A stretch of DNA of 64,000 bases from contig NZ_CBDDIE010000003.1 of the NCBI RefSeq assembly GCF_965228805.1, positions 434,001-498,000 of the forward strand, in the 5' to 3' direction. The position numbers and the translations under genes are program-made. The notes below the pieces were generated by a model, which ran no database searches, was not told the origin of the DNA, and saw only the letters and a program-made list of their open reading frames with translations. The DNA comes from JASBTN01 sp965228805. Lineage in GTDB: Bacteria; Pseudomonadota; Alphaproteobacteria; Rhodobacterales; Rhodobacteraceae. This document shows, piece by piece, positions 32,968-40,436 of the stretch (position 1 is the first letter of the stretch; the number at the start of each line of letters is the position of its first letter).

Positions 32968-34209
32968 ATGACTGAAACGCGCGCGCCCCTCATCACGCCG
33001 GTCCTGATGGCCGGCTGCATCATCATCCTCGTCTCCTTCGCGATCCGGGCCAGTTTCGGCGTGTTCCAGATCCCCATCGCGGAAGAATTCGGCTGGGCGC
33101 GGGCCGAATTCAGCCTAGCCATCGCGATCCAGAATCTGGCCTGGGGCATCGGCCAGCCGATCTTCGGCGCCATTGCGGAAAAGATCGGCGACCGCAAGGC
33201 GATCATCATGGGTGCGCTGATCTATGCCGCCGGGCTGGTGGCGTCGAGCTATGCCGTCACGCCGGGCGCGCATCAGGCGTTGGAGATCCTGGTGGGCTTC
33301 GGCATTGCGGGCACCGGCTTTGGCGTGATCCTGGCGGTGGTGGGCCGGGCAGCGAGCGACGAGAACCGGTCGATGGCGCTGGCGATTGCCACCGCGGCGG
33401 GCAGCGCCGGGCAGGTCTTCGGCGCACCGCTGGCCGAGTGGATGCTGACCCTGATGCCCTGGCAGAACGTCTTCGGCCTGTTTGCCGTGGCAATCCTGGC
33501 GGTGCTGTTCCTGCTGCCGATGATGCGCACGGAAACGGTGGCAACCAAGGCCGAGCTGGAGGAAAGCCTGGGCGCGATTCTGAAGAAGGCCTTCCGCGAT
33601 CCCTCTTACACGCTCATCTTCCTGGGCTTCTTTTCCTGCGGCTATCAACTGGCCTTCATCACCGCGCATTTTCCCGCCTTCGTGACCGAGATGTGCGGGG
33701 CGATCGACCCCTCAGGCACGCTGGCCTCGATCGGGGTGTCGACCACCTCGGCGTTGGGGGCGGTGTCGATCTCGCTCATTGGGCTCGCGAATATCGCGGG
33801 CACGCTCTACGCGGGTTACCTGGGCAAGCGGTTTTCCAAGAAATACCTGCTGGCGGCGATCTATACCGGGCGCACGCTGGTGGCCGCGCTGTTCATCCTG
33901 ATGCCGATCACGCCGACCTCGGTGATCCTCTTCTCGATCGCCATGGGCAGCCTATGGCTCGCCACCGTGCCGCTGACCAGCGGGCTGGTCGCGCATATCT
34001 ACGGGCTTCGTTACATGGGCACGCTTTATGGCATTGTCTTCTTCAGCCACCAACTGGGCAGCTTCCTGGGCGTCTGGCTGGGCGGGCGCATGTATGACGC
34101 GTTCGGAGACTATACGATGGTCTGGTGGATCGGCGTGGGGGTCGGGGCGTTTTCCGCCATCGTGCACCTGCCGGTGAAGGAGCAGCCGCTGGCGGCGCGG
34201 GCGGCCTAG
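32968..34209 (+). CDS. MFS transporter (oxalate/monocarboxylate-like)
   Basis: A 413-residue major facilitator protein with twelve hydrophobic segments in two halves. The first loop motif is the MFS signature variant QPIFGAIAEKIGDRKAIIMG (about 58-77, G-x3-D-R-K). ARASFGVFQIPIAEEFGWARAEFSLAIAIQNL at the N-terminus and HIYGLRYMGTLYGIVFFSHQLGSFLGVWLGG near the C-terminus match the oxalate/formate-antiporter-like branch. The substrate is unknown, though a small organic anion is likely. Its stop overlaps the stop of the converging isochorismatase gene by four bases. Upstream lies a repeat element and an inverted repeat. Confidence 0.88.
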   Translation: MTETRAPLITPVLMAGCIIILVSFAIRASFGVFQIPIAEEFGWARAEFSLAIAIQNLAWGIGQPIFGAIAEKIGDRKAIIMGALIYAAGLVASSYAVTPGAHQALEILVGFGIAGTGFGVILAVVGRAASDENRSMALAIATAAGSAGQVFGAPLAEWMLTLMPWQNVFGLFAVAILAVLFLLPMMRTETVATKAELEESLGAILKKAFRDPSYTLIFLGFFSCGYQLAFITAHFPAFVTEMCGAIDPSGTLASIGVSTTSALGAVSISLIGLANIAGTLYAGYLGKRFSKKYLLAAIYTGRTLVAALFILMPITPTSVILFSIAMGSLWLATVPLTSGLVAHIYGLRYMGTLYGIVFFSHQLGSFLGVWLGGRMYDAFGDYTMVWWIGVGVGAFSAIVHLPVKEQPLAARAA

Positions 34210-34826
34210 GCGGCGGTCACCCCCAGATCGGCGAGCTGCTTGGAGGTGCGCTCGAACGTGGCGCCGTTCTCGGCCAACACGCCGTCCGTGACCAGGGTAA
34301 CCGTGTAGCCGCGCGCCCGCGCCGCCTGGGCCGTGCGCGCAACGCAGTAATTCCCGTCCAGCCCGACCAGACGGATGTGCCCGACGTCCAGCTCTGCCGG
34401 GAGGGCATCCAGCGCGCCGGTCTCGAACCCGTCCTGTACCCGCTTGACCAACTCGTGATCGGAGGCGTCGCGGAACGGCGCGGCCAGGGCCAGGCCGGGT
34501 GTGCCCGCCACCGCCTGCCCCTTCATGAAGAGCCGTGCGATGAGCTTGGTCGCGGGCTCGGACCATTCCTGGCGCAGGGCGATGATGGGCCAGCTCTCGG
34601 CACGGGCGCGCGCGGCCTCGGCCAAGATGGCCTGTTCCGCCAGGGCCTTCTGATCGACCGCATAGGGGCCGTGATCCCAGAACACCTCCTGCAGGTCGAC
34701 CAGCAGCAGGGCGGTGCCGGGTCGCGGGGGGATCATCGCCCCACGGCTGACGCGGGAGATCCGCCACACCCCATGCGCCAACCACAGAAGCGGCAGAACG
34801 GCCAGAGCGAGCAACAGCCAGATCAT
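34206..34826 (-). CDS. Isochorismatase-like cysteine hydrolase with N-terminal membrane segment
   Basis: A 206-residue cysteine hydrolase. Residues 1-17 (MIWLLLALAVLPLLWLA) form a membrane anchor or uncleaved signal, unusual for a family that is mostly cytosolic. The catalytic triad can be seen: Asp in ALLLVDLQEVFW, Lys in RLFMKGQAVAGTPG and Cys in RLVGLDGNYCVARTAQAARARGYTVTLVTDGV. Family members hydrolyse isochorismate, nicotinamide or N-carbamoyl compounds. Which one is not decided here. The start overlaps the MarR stop (ATGA), so the pair is an operon and the regulator probably senses a related compound. Confidence 0.88.
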   Translation of the reverse strand: MIWLLLALAVLPLLWLAHGVWRISRVSRGAMIPPRPGTALLLVDLQEVFWDHGPYAVDQKALAEQAILAEAARARAESWPIIALRQEWSEPATKLIARLFMKGQAVAGTPGLALAAPFRDASDHELVKRVQDGFETGALDALPAELDVGHIRLVGLDGNYCVARTAQAARARGYTVTLVTDGVLAENGATFERTSKQLADLGVTAA

Positions 34827-35266
34827 GACTTGCCCTCCTCCAACAGCTTTGTGAGCACCCGGCCCATCACCCGACGCACCACGGCCAGTTCATCCGCCTC
34901 GAACCCTTCGGCCAGCCGCGCCATGATCGTCTGCTCGCGGGTCATGACAGCGCGGATCTGCGTCTCGCCCGCCGGGGTCAGGGCAATCAGGACCGACCGC
35001 TTGTGGCGCGGGTTGTCGCGTTTCTCGACCAGCCCCGCCGCCAGGGCCTCGTTCACCATGACCTGCACATACTGGCGCTGGATATGCAGCTGGCGGGCCA
35101 GCTCGGGCACCGGCAGACCGTCCTCCCGCGCCAGGATCTCCAACACCGCCCGCATGCGCACGGTCAGCCCAGAGCCCTGCAACTCCCGCTCCACCAGGAC
35201 CTCAGCCGCCTGCATCAGCGGGCGGGACATCCAGGTTACCGCGTAAAGATCATCTACTTTTGTCAT
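34823..35266 (-). CDS. MarR family transcriptional regulator
   Basis: A 147-residue winged-helix dimeric regulator. The DNA-binding part is MRAVLEILAREDGLPVPELARQLHIQRQYVQVMVNEALAAGLVEKRDNPRHKRSVLIALT, containing the R-x-D-x-R/K wing signature, and the flanking helices give the dimer interface. It is co-transcribed with the isochorismatase-like gene. Two palindromes lie at and just upstream of its own start codon (TGTCATGACA at 35261 and TTGACACTATACTTGTCAA at 35285), which suggests autorepression. The codons TTT ACG around the start are AT-richer than the gene body. Confidence 0.92.
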   Translation of the reverse strand: MTKVDDLYAVTWMSRPLMQAAEVLVERELQGSGLTVRMRAVLEILAREDGLPVPELARQLHIQRQYVQVMVNEALAAGLVEKRDNPRHKRSVLIALTPAGETQIRAVMTREQTIMARLAEGFEADELAVVRRVMGRVLTKLLEEGKS

Positions 35267-35303
35267 GACATGCAGATTGTCATCTTGACACTATACTTGT
35301 CAA
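35261..35303. promoter_or_regulatory. Candidate MarR operator
   Basis: TTGACACTATACTTGTCAA (35285-35303) has 6-bp arms TTGACA/TGTCAA around 7 bases. TGTCATGACA (35261-35270), a perfect palindrome, overlaps the MarR start codon, and a further TTGTCAT half-site lies between. The spacing and symmetry fit a MarR dimer. The binding itself is inference. Confidence 0.65.
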
Positions 35304-35639
35304 TAAATGCCTTCCCCTCTTTTCTTGCCAGAAATATCTCGGGGTGAGGCCGCAAGGCCGAGGCAAGCGGGCACCATTAGGTGCCCGCGTCGGCTGGCAG
35401 CGGTTTCTGAGAAACCGCGTGATGCGGCAGAGCCCCTCACAGGCTCACGAAGTGAGCTTGGCCTCTCGCGGGCAAAGCCCGCTGTCGGTGTCCGCAGGCT
35501 ACGCGGCTCTCGCGGTGCGCTGCACCGCTGACGCCCTCCGCGCGTTTTGCACAGCAAAACGCGCTACGCCCAACCTCTGACAAGCCGAAGGCGCGGGCAG
35601 AGGGCGGGAGCCCCCCGGTCGCGGATCACAACCCCGGCC
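35267..35639. other. 373-bp intergenic region with serial hairpins
   Basis: Between the MarR start and the Lrp stop. After the operator and a CCCCAGGATATTT-like box (35323-35345) come short GC-rich hairpins: GAGGCCGCAAGGCCGAGGC, CGGTTTC-TGA-GAAACCG, CAGGCTCACGAAGTGAGCTTG, GCGGGCAAAGCCCGC, GCGGTGCGCTGCACCGC and GCGCGTTTTGCACAGCAAAA + CGCGC. No gene is convincing. It looks like a repeat array or the structured 3' region of an upstream transcript. Confidence 0.65.
35323..35345 (-). repeat. CCCCAGGATATTT-like box, copy C (diverged)
   Basis: Read on the minus strand: CACCCCGAGATATTTCTGG followed by CAAGAAAAGAGGGG, preceded by the GGCC-TTGC-GGCC hairpin. It has the same order of parts (hairpin, C-run, GATATTT, GG, A/G-rich tail) as copies at 30598 and 58216, but is less similar. 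Confidence 0.5.
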
Positions 35640-36098
35640 TCACACCGGCAGCGCGGTGGTCTTGAACACGGTGCGCAGGGCGAAGCTGGATTGCATGCCC
35701 TGCACGCCGGGCAGGCGGGCCAGGTATTGGCGGTGGATGCGGGCGAAATCCTCGGTGTTTTCGGCCACGACCTTCAACAGGTAATCCGACTTGCCCGCCA
35801 TCAGGTGGCATTCCAGCACATCGGGCACCCGCGCCACTTCGCGTTCAAACGCCTCCAACACCTCGTCGGCCTGGCCCGACAGGGTGATCTCGACAAACAC
35901 GGTCGTCGGACATCCCATCTTGCGCGCGTCCAGCAGGGCGACATAATCCTTGATGAACCCTTCCGCCTCCAGCCGCTGCACCCGACGGTGACAGGCCGAG
36001 GGTGACAGGTTTACCCGATCCGACAGTTCGGCATTCGAGATACGCCCCGCCTTCTGCAACACCCCCAAGATGCGACGATCTATACTGTCGAGCTCCAT
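35640..36098 (-). CDS. Lrp/AsnC family transcriptional regulator
   Basis: A 152-residue feast/famine regulator. The helix-turn-helix is LDSIDRRILGVLQKAGRISNAELSDRVNLSPSACHRRVQRLEAEGFI, and the RAM ligand domain follows (PTTVFVEITLSGQADEVLEAFEREVARVPDVLECHLMAGKSDYLLKVVAENTEDF). It is transcribed divergently from alanine dehydrogenase, with 148 bases between the start codons, the arrangement of AldR-type activators of ald. Alanine or another amino acid is the likely effector, which is inference from position. Confidence 0.93.
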   Translation of the reverse strand: MELDSIDRRILGVLQKAGRISNAELSDRVNLSPSACHRRVQRLEAEGFIKDYVALLDARKMGCPTTVFVEITLSGQADEVLEAFEREVARVPDVLECHLMAGKSDYLLKVVAENTEDFARIHRQYLARLPGVQGMQSSFALRTVFKTTALPV

Positions 36099-36200
36099 GT
36101 CCGCACACGTTCCTTGCGCAATTCTTCCCGGATGCGGGAAATCCTTCGATAAGACCTAACAGGCCATGCGAAGTTTTCAAAGCAATTGCGCCCGGCCCTG

Positions 36201-36212
36201 CTCAAAATTGAG
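36201..36212. promoter_or_regulatory. Candidate Lrp-type site in the lrp-ald gap
   Basis: CTCAAAATTGAG, 35 bases upstream of the ald start, has 5-bp arms CTCAA/TTGAG around AA. The AT-rich dyad in a divergent Lrp-target promoter is a plausible Lrp-family half of a longer site. Assigned by position and symmetry only. Confidence 0.4.
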
Positions 36213-36246
36213 GCAGTTTATGAACAACAGGGAACGGAGCGCGCAG

Positions 36247-37365
36247 ATGTTGATCGGATGCCCCAAGGAAATCAAACCCCAGGAATTTCGGGTCGGCCTG
36301 ACCCCGAACGCGGCCGGCGAGGCCATCGCCCGCGGCCACAAGGTGATCGTCGAGACCAATGCCGGCGCCGGCGCCGGGTTCACCGATGACGACTACCGCG
36401 CCATCGGCGCCGAGGTGCTGGGCACGGCCGAAGAGATCTTCGCCAAGGCCGAGATGATCGTGAAGGTGAAGGAGCCCCAGGCCGTGGAACGCAAGATGCT
36501 GCGCGAAGGGCAGCTCTTGTTCACCTACCTGCACCTGGCCCCGGACCCGGAGCAGACCAAGGACCTGCTGGCGTCGGGCTGCACCGCGATTGCGTACGAG
36601 ACCGTGACCGACGATCGCGGCGGGTTGCCCCTGCTGGCGCCGATGTCCGAAGTGGCCGGTCGCCTGGCCCCGCAGGTGGGCGCCTGGACGCTGCAGAAGG
36701 CCAATGGCGGTCGCGGCGTGCTGATGGGCGGCGTGCCCGGTGTGGGCCCGGCCAAGGTCGTGGTGATCGGCGGCGGTGTCGTCGGCACCCACGCGGCCAA
36801 GATCGCCGCGGGCATGGGCGCGGATGTCACCGTGCTGGACCGTTCGCTGCCGCGCCTGCGCTACCTCGATGACGTCTTCGGCGGCACGTTCAAGAACCAG
36901 TATTCGACCGCCGGTGCCACCGCCGAGCTGATCCAGACCGCCGACCTGGTCGTGGGCGCGGTGCTGATCCCGGGTGCGGAAGCACCGAAGCTGATCAGCC
37001 GCGAACAGCTGTCCACGATGAAGCCTGGTGCGGCGCTGGTCGACGTGGCGATCGACCAGGGTGGCTGTTTCGAGACCTCCCGCGCGACCACCCATGCCGA
37101 CCCGGTCTACGAGGTGGACGGCATCATGCATTACTGCGTCGCCAACATGCCCGGCGCGGTTGCCCGCACCTCGACGCTCGCGCTCGGCAACGCCACCCTG
37201 CCCTTCATGCTGTCACTGGCCGACAAGGGCTGGCGCCAGGCCTGCGAGGATGACGCCCATCTGCTGAACGGTCTGAACGTGCATGCCGGTGAGCTGACCT
37301 ATTATGCAGTCGGCAAGGCGCTGGGGATCGACGTGATCTCGCCCGCGCTGGCCTTGAAAAAGTAA
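36247..37365 (+). CDS. ald: Alanine dehydrogenase
   Basis: A 372-residue NAD-dependent enzyme that interconverts L-alanine and pyruvate plus ammonia. It starts with the family block MLIGCPKEIKPQEFRVGLTP. Substrate/catalytic residues Lys75 (VKVKEPQ) and His96 (TYLHLAPD) are present, the Rossmann motif is VVVIGGGVVGTHAAKIAAGMG (about 174-194), and DVAIDQGGCFETSR (Asp270-like catalytic Asp) and HYCVANMPGAVARTST follow. Length equals the standard 371-372. The start is preceded by GGAACGGAGCGCAG. It is divergent from an Lrp regulator and followed by a strong terminator. Confidence 0.96.
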   Translation: MLIGCPKEIKPQEFRVGLTPNAAGEAIARGHKVIVETNAGAGAGFTDDDYRAIGAEVLGTAEEIFAKAEMIVKVKEPQAVERKMLREGQLLFTYLHLAPDPEQTKDLLASGCTAIAYETVTDDRGGLPLLAPMSEVAGRLAPQVGAWTLQKANGGRGVLMGGVPGVGPAKVVVIGGGVVGTHAAKIAAGMGADVTVLDRSLPRLRYLDDVFGGTFKNQYSTAGATAELIQTADLVVGAVLIPGAEAPKLISREQLSTMKPGAALVDVAIDQGGCFETSRATTHADPVYEVDGIMHYCVANMPGAVARTSTLALGNATLPFMLSLADKGWRQACEDDAHLLNGLNVHAGELTYYAVGKALGIDVISPALALKK

Positions 37366-37427
37366 CTCCTCCCGGCGCGCCTGTCCCTTCGGCGCGCCGC
37401 ACTCCTCTCCTCCCGGAGACATGACTG

Positions 37428-37454
37428 CCCGAGGCCCCGGCCTCGGGTTTTTTT
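37428..37454 (+). terminator. Rho-independent terminator after ald
   Basis: CCCGAGGCC pairs with GGCCTCGGG (37428-37447), followed by seven T residues. Confidence 0.9.
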
Positions 37455-37496
37455 CGTTTCGGTGGACCCGGAAAGGAATGCAGGTTAGCAATCCCC

Positions 37497-38546
37497 ATGG
37501 GCAAGACGTTGAATTTCAATCAGAGATTACGGCTGGACGGGTTCATGGCCGAGGGGAAGTTTCCCCGCATGGACCGGTTCCTGACCCGCATGGGCGAACG
37601 CGGGGTGGAGGTTGCCCCCCTGCCCTGGCGGCTGCTGGACGGGGCGCTGAGCGAGGGCGCTGAGGTCGATTTTGCCGCCATGGCGCAGATCGCCGCCCAC
37701 GTGGGACCGGAGCGGGTGCCTCTGTTTGCGGCGGTGATGGCGGGGCTCGCTGTGGGCAATACGGAGGCCCTGGCGGACCTGGCGCGAGACGAAGACGCCG
37801 CACCTTTGCAGCGGTTCGAGGCAATGGGCTGGCGGGTGTTTCTGACCCACCGGGCGGCGCTTCCGAAGGCGGGTAATCCGGTGGCGCAGGTGGTCCAGTT
37901 CTGGGACAGCTCCACCCCGCCCGCCGAGATCACCTCGGCCCGCGCCAGCTGGCAGGCGGTGAACCCGGCACAGCTGTGGTTCGATGACGCGGGGGCGGAG
38001 GCGTTCATACGGGAGGCGTTCGGCGCGGAGGCTGCCAAGACCTATGCGGACCTCTGGCATCCGGCGATAAAATCGGACCTGTTCCGGCTGTATTTCCTGG
38101 CCGCGCAGGGTGGCACCTATGCGGATGCGGACAGCCGTCCGGGCGCCGGGATCGACGGGTTCCTGGCGACGGCAGGCAGCGGCGTTTGGGCCGGATCAAC
38201 CACCGGCTTGCCCAATTGCGTGGCGCAGAACGGGTTTCTGAGCGCACCGGCGGGCCATCCCTTCATCCTGGATTTCCTCGACCATGTGCTGGCCAACCTG
38301 CGCAACCCGCAGGGGCGTGGCATCAGCTGGCTGGCGGGACCCGCCGCGATGACTGGTTTCCTGCACCAACACCTGGGAGACTACGATCTGGGCCTGCTGC
38401 CAAGCGGGCTGATGAAGGCGCAGCTGTTTCGCCAGATCAAGGCCGCCTACAAACACACGGAGCAGAACTGGCGCGTCTATGAACACCGGCGCGGATTGAC
38501 CCGGGAACCGGGGTTGCGGGTCACGCTTGAGGCGCTCGCCCGATAG
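37497..38546 (+). CDS. Glycosyltransferase with DXD sugar-binding motif (GT32-like)
   Basis: A 349-residue putative glycosyltransferase. The C-terminal half carries the GT32/capsular-type layout: VVQFWDSSTPPAEI, WQAVNPAQLWFDDAGAEAFI, the LWHPAIKSDLFRLYFLAAQGG helix, and the DxD in GTYADADSRP (Mn/nucleotide-sugar binding, about residue 207). NGFLSAPAGHPFILDFLDHV and GPAAMTGFLHQHL follow. The first 120 residues are helical and unassigned. No signal or membrane span is present. The start is an ATG without a strong ribosome binding site. Met16 is an alternative. It stands alone between ald and the convergent Crp/Fnr-type gene. Confidence 0.82.
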   Translation: MGKTLNFNQRLRLDGFMAEGKFPRMDRFLTRMGERGVEVAPLPWRLLDGALSEGAEVDFAAMAQIAAHVGPERVPLFAAVMAGLAVGNTEALADLARDEDAAPLQRFEAMGWRVFLTHRAALPKAGNPVAQVVQFWDSSTPPAEITSARASWQAVNPAQLWFDDAGAEAFIREAFGAEAAKTYADLWHPAIKSDLFRLYFLAAQGGTYADADSRPGAGIDGFLATAGSGVWAGSTTGLPNCVAQNGFLSAPAGHPFILDFLDHVLANLRNPQGRGISWLAGPAAMTGFLHQHLGDYDLGLLPSGLMKAQLFRQIKAAYKHTEQNWRVYEHRRGLTREPGLRVTLEALAR

Positions 38547-38552
38547 GGCCGG

Positions 38553-39242
38553 TTAGACCCCTTCCAGCTCGGCATCGACGAAACGGCGCAGTGTCGGCAC
38601 ATCCTCGATGCGAACCTGGCGCCGGTTGCTCACCACCCCCAGGTGCTTGAGCTTCTTGAAGGCGCGCGACAGGCTCTCGGGCTGCATGCCCAGCTTGCCC
38701 GCCAGAACCACCTTGTCGAAAGGCAACTCCATAGCGGCCGTGCGCGCGCCCGGTCGCGCGTGGTCCAGCAGGAATTCACATAGGCGCTGCACGCCGGTCT
38801 TGACCTTCATGGCTTCGAGCTGGTCGATCAGCTCGTCCATCTTGTCGGACGCGGCCCCCAGGACGGCCGCCGAGATCTCGGCATCCGCCCCATCACAGGA
38901 ACAGATCGCATTGAGGTCGAAATGCAAAAGCGTGCAATCGCTCATCGCCTCGACCGACATCTTGCTACCGCCCCCGCGCAGGGCGGCGACCTCGTCGAAG
39001 CTGCTGCCGCGCCCAAGGGTCGCCAGCACCGCCTCGTCCCCGGAGGGCGTGACACGGTAGAGCTTGACCCAGCCGTCGCTGACCAGCTTGAGCGTGCGGG
39101 CGGGCTCGCTTTGCAGGCAGATCACCTCACCCCGGGCATAGTGGCGTTCGACCCCGCGTGCCAGAAGGCAGCGGGCCACAGGGGGCGACAGGCGGTCAAA
39201 CAGGGGAAACTCGGTAATGGCGCAGGACGTGCAATCCAACAT
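38553..39242 (-). CDS. Crp/Fnr family transcriptional regulator (DNR/FNR-like)
   Basis: A 229-residue regulator with a cyclic-nucleotide-like sensor domain (about 15-130), dimer helix (about 130-155) and C-terminal helix-turn-helix. The recognition helix reads GMQPESLSRAFKKLK, with the E-x2-S-R pattern used by FNR/DNR to read TTGAT half-sites. Cysteines at 4, 7 (C-x2-C), 25, 42, 103, 114 and 116 leave open an iron-sulfur or redox sensing role, but the classic FNR four-Cys spacing is not kept. A TTGAC-N4-ATCAA box lies 57 bases upstream of the start, so autoregulation is likely. The ATG has AAGGAGG seven bases before it. Confidence 0.9.
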   Translation of the reverse strand: MLDCTSCAITEFPLFDRLSPPVARCLLARGVERHYARGEVICLQSEPARTLKLVSDGWVKLYRVTPSGDEAVLATLGRGSSFDEVAALRGGGSKMSVEAMSDCTLLHFDLNAICSCDGADAEISAAVLGAASDKMDELIDQLEAMKVKTGVQRLCEFLLDHARPGARTAAMELPFDKVVLAGKLGMQPESLSRAFKKLKHLGVVSNRRQVRIEDVPTLRRFVDAELEGV

Positions 39243-39298
39243 GTGGAACCCTCCTTGGCTAGGGCCCCGTGATTAACCGACTCGGCGCTGCGCTGTTT

Positions 39299-39312
39299 TT
39301 GACTCAAATCAA
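39299..39312. promoter_or_regulatory. FNR/DNR box upstream of the Crp/Fnr-type gene
   Basis: TTGACTCAAATCAA matches the TTGAT-N4-ATCAA consensus at 9 of 10 positions, and TTGAC is also a common FnrL/DNR half-site. Its centre is about 64 bases before the regulator's start codon. The regulator has the matching E-x2-S-R recognition residues. Confidence 0.75.
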
Positions 39313-39364
39313 TTTACAGAAACTTCACAAAGCAACAATTCAACCTGAGATTATTTGTCTCGTT

Positions 39365-39396
39365 AAAACAGCGCCCTGCGGACAGAGGGCGCTGTT
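39365..39396 (-). terminator. Terminator of the outer-membrane barrel gene
   Basis: AACAGCGCCCT / AGGGCGCTGTT form an 11-bp perfect stem, with TTTT on the minus-strand side. The plus side also has a T-run (CGTTTTTTG), so it could act in both directions. Confidence 0.85.
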
Positions 39397-39415
39397 CGTT
39401 TTTTGACCGTATGGA

Positions 39416-40045
39416 TCAGAATTGCAGACCGACGCGCAAGGAGACCGTGGTCGCCTCGTAGGTGGAACGCAGCCCGAAAACCTCACCGCTGAGGTCATGG
39501 CGGGTTGCTTCGACACCGGCGAAGACCCGGTCGCTGACCCGTAGCGCGGCCCCCGCACCCAGAACCGGGCCGTCCAGCGACGGAGTTTGGTCCGAGATGT
39601 TGAAGGTCACCTGGGAGTAGCCCAGAAGGCCATAGACCATCACGCGCCCCAGGTCATAGCCAAGCCGCGCGCGCAGGTCGATCGCGTCGGACAGGAACTC
39701 CTCGCCTTTCAAGACGGCGGCGGGATATTCGGCCAGAATGGGGGTGTCGCGCACGCCCAGATCCTGCTGGTAGGCAAGCTCCCCGCCGAAGACCAGATTA
39801 CCGCGCTGCCAGTTGTAGCCGACAAAGGCGCCCGGGCCGGATGCGTCGCCGAATGGCGTTGTGCCACCGGAGTTCACGTGGTCGCTGTCCGAGCTGGTAT
39901 AGCTGAGCCCGCCATAGACCCCGGCCCAGTTGTTCAGGGCCGCGGGGGCAATCACCTCTGGTGCGGGGGCCGGTGCGGGCGACCCGGCCAGGGCGGCGGT
40001 GGAACTCAGAAAAAGCGCCGCAAGGGCGCCGGTCAGGTATTTCAT
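39416..40045 (-). CDS. Outer-membrane beta-barrel protein (Omp25/opacity-like)
   Basis: A 209-residue outer-membrane protein. The signal peptide is MKYLTGALAALFLSSTAALAGS, then a short Pro/Ala linker and an eight-strand-like barrel: WAGVYGGLSYT, GAFVGYNWQRGNLVFGGELAYQQ, IDLRARLGYDLGRVMVYGLLGYSQVTF and ATTVSLRVGLQF. The terminal Phe after alternating residues is the BAM recognition signature. It matches small alphaproteobacterial surface porin-like antigens (Omp25/Omp31 type). It is monocistronic, with a terminator 20 bases after the stop. No ligand can be inferred. Confidence 0.87.
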   Translation of the reverse strand: MKYLTGALAALFLSSTAALAGSPAPAPAPEVIAPAALNNWAGVYGGLSYTSSDSDHVNSGGTTPFGDASGPGAFVGYNWQRGNLVFGGELAYQQDLGVRDTPILAEYPAAVLKGEEFLSDAIDLRARLGYDLGRVMVYGLLGYSQVTFNISDQTPSLDGPVLGAGAALRVSDRVFAGVEATRHDLSGEVFGLRSTYEATTVSLRVGLQF

Positions 40046-40256
40046 TTCAATCCCCTCATGGAAATGCTTTGAGGCACGTCAGGCAATCGGAAACCCAGCG
40101 CGCCCTCGGCCCATCTGATAGAAAAGGCGCGGCGGATCGCCCCCTCCCAAATGGGGGGGATGTTCGGTCAGGGTCGGTTTCTTTGCGGGGTGTGGAAAAA
40201 AGAAAACCCCGCCAGAGGCGGGGTCATCTGAGGCCATCCGGCCCGAATCTGGTGAA

Positions 40257-40333
40257 TGGTAGCGTGGGGCGGACTTGAACCGCCGACCCCAGCATTATGA
40301 GTGCTGTGCTCTAACCAGCTGAGCTACCACGCC
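40257..40333 (-). tRNA. tRNA-Met (anticodon CAT), elongator type
   Basis: On the minus strand a 77-nt cloverleaf is complete: acceptor GGCGTGG pairs with CCACGCT (G-T at the first pair, as in alphaproteobacterial elongator tRNA-Met), the D arm is GCTCAGCTGGTTAGAGC, the anticodon loop is CTCATAA, the T arm is GGCGGTTCAAGTCCGCC, and the 3' ACCA is encoded. It lacks the C1-A72 mismatch of the initiator. A tRNA-Ile2 with lysidine is the main alternative for a CAT anticodon. Confidence 0.95.
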
Positions 40334-40347
40334 ATTCACAGGAGGCT

Positions 40348-40376
40348 GATTTATTGCCGCGCGCGCAGAGTGTCAA
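40348..40376 (-). promoter_or_regulatory. Promoter of tRNA-Met
   Basis: Minus strand: TTGACA (40371-40376), exactly 17 bases, then TAAATC (40348-40353). The predicted start is about 8 bases before the tRNA 5' end. Confidence 0.85.
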
Positions 40377-40436
40377 ACGAAAAAGTGGCCTTTGGGGGAA
40401 GATTTTCGCCTTCCCCCAAAGGTGACGCCCGGGGTG

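Noticed and set aside
35380..35600. A CRISPR array in the hairpin-rich gap
   Set aside because: The stem-loops differ from each other in sequence and spacing. There are no direct repeats with regular spacers and no cas genes.
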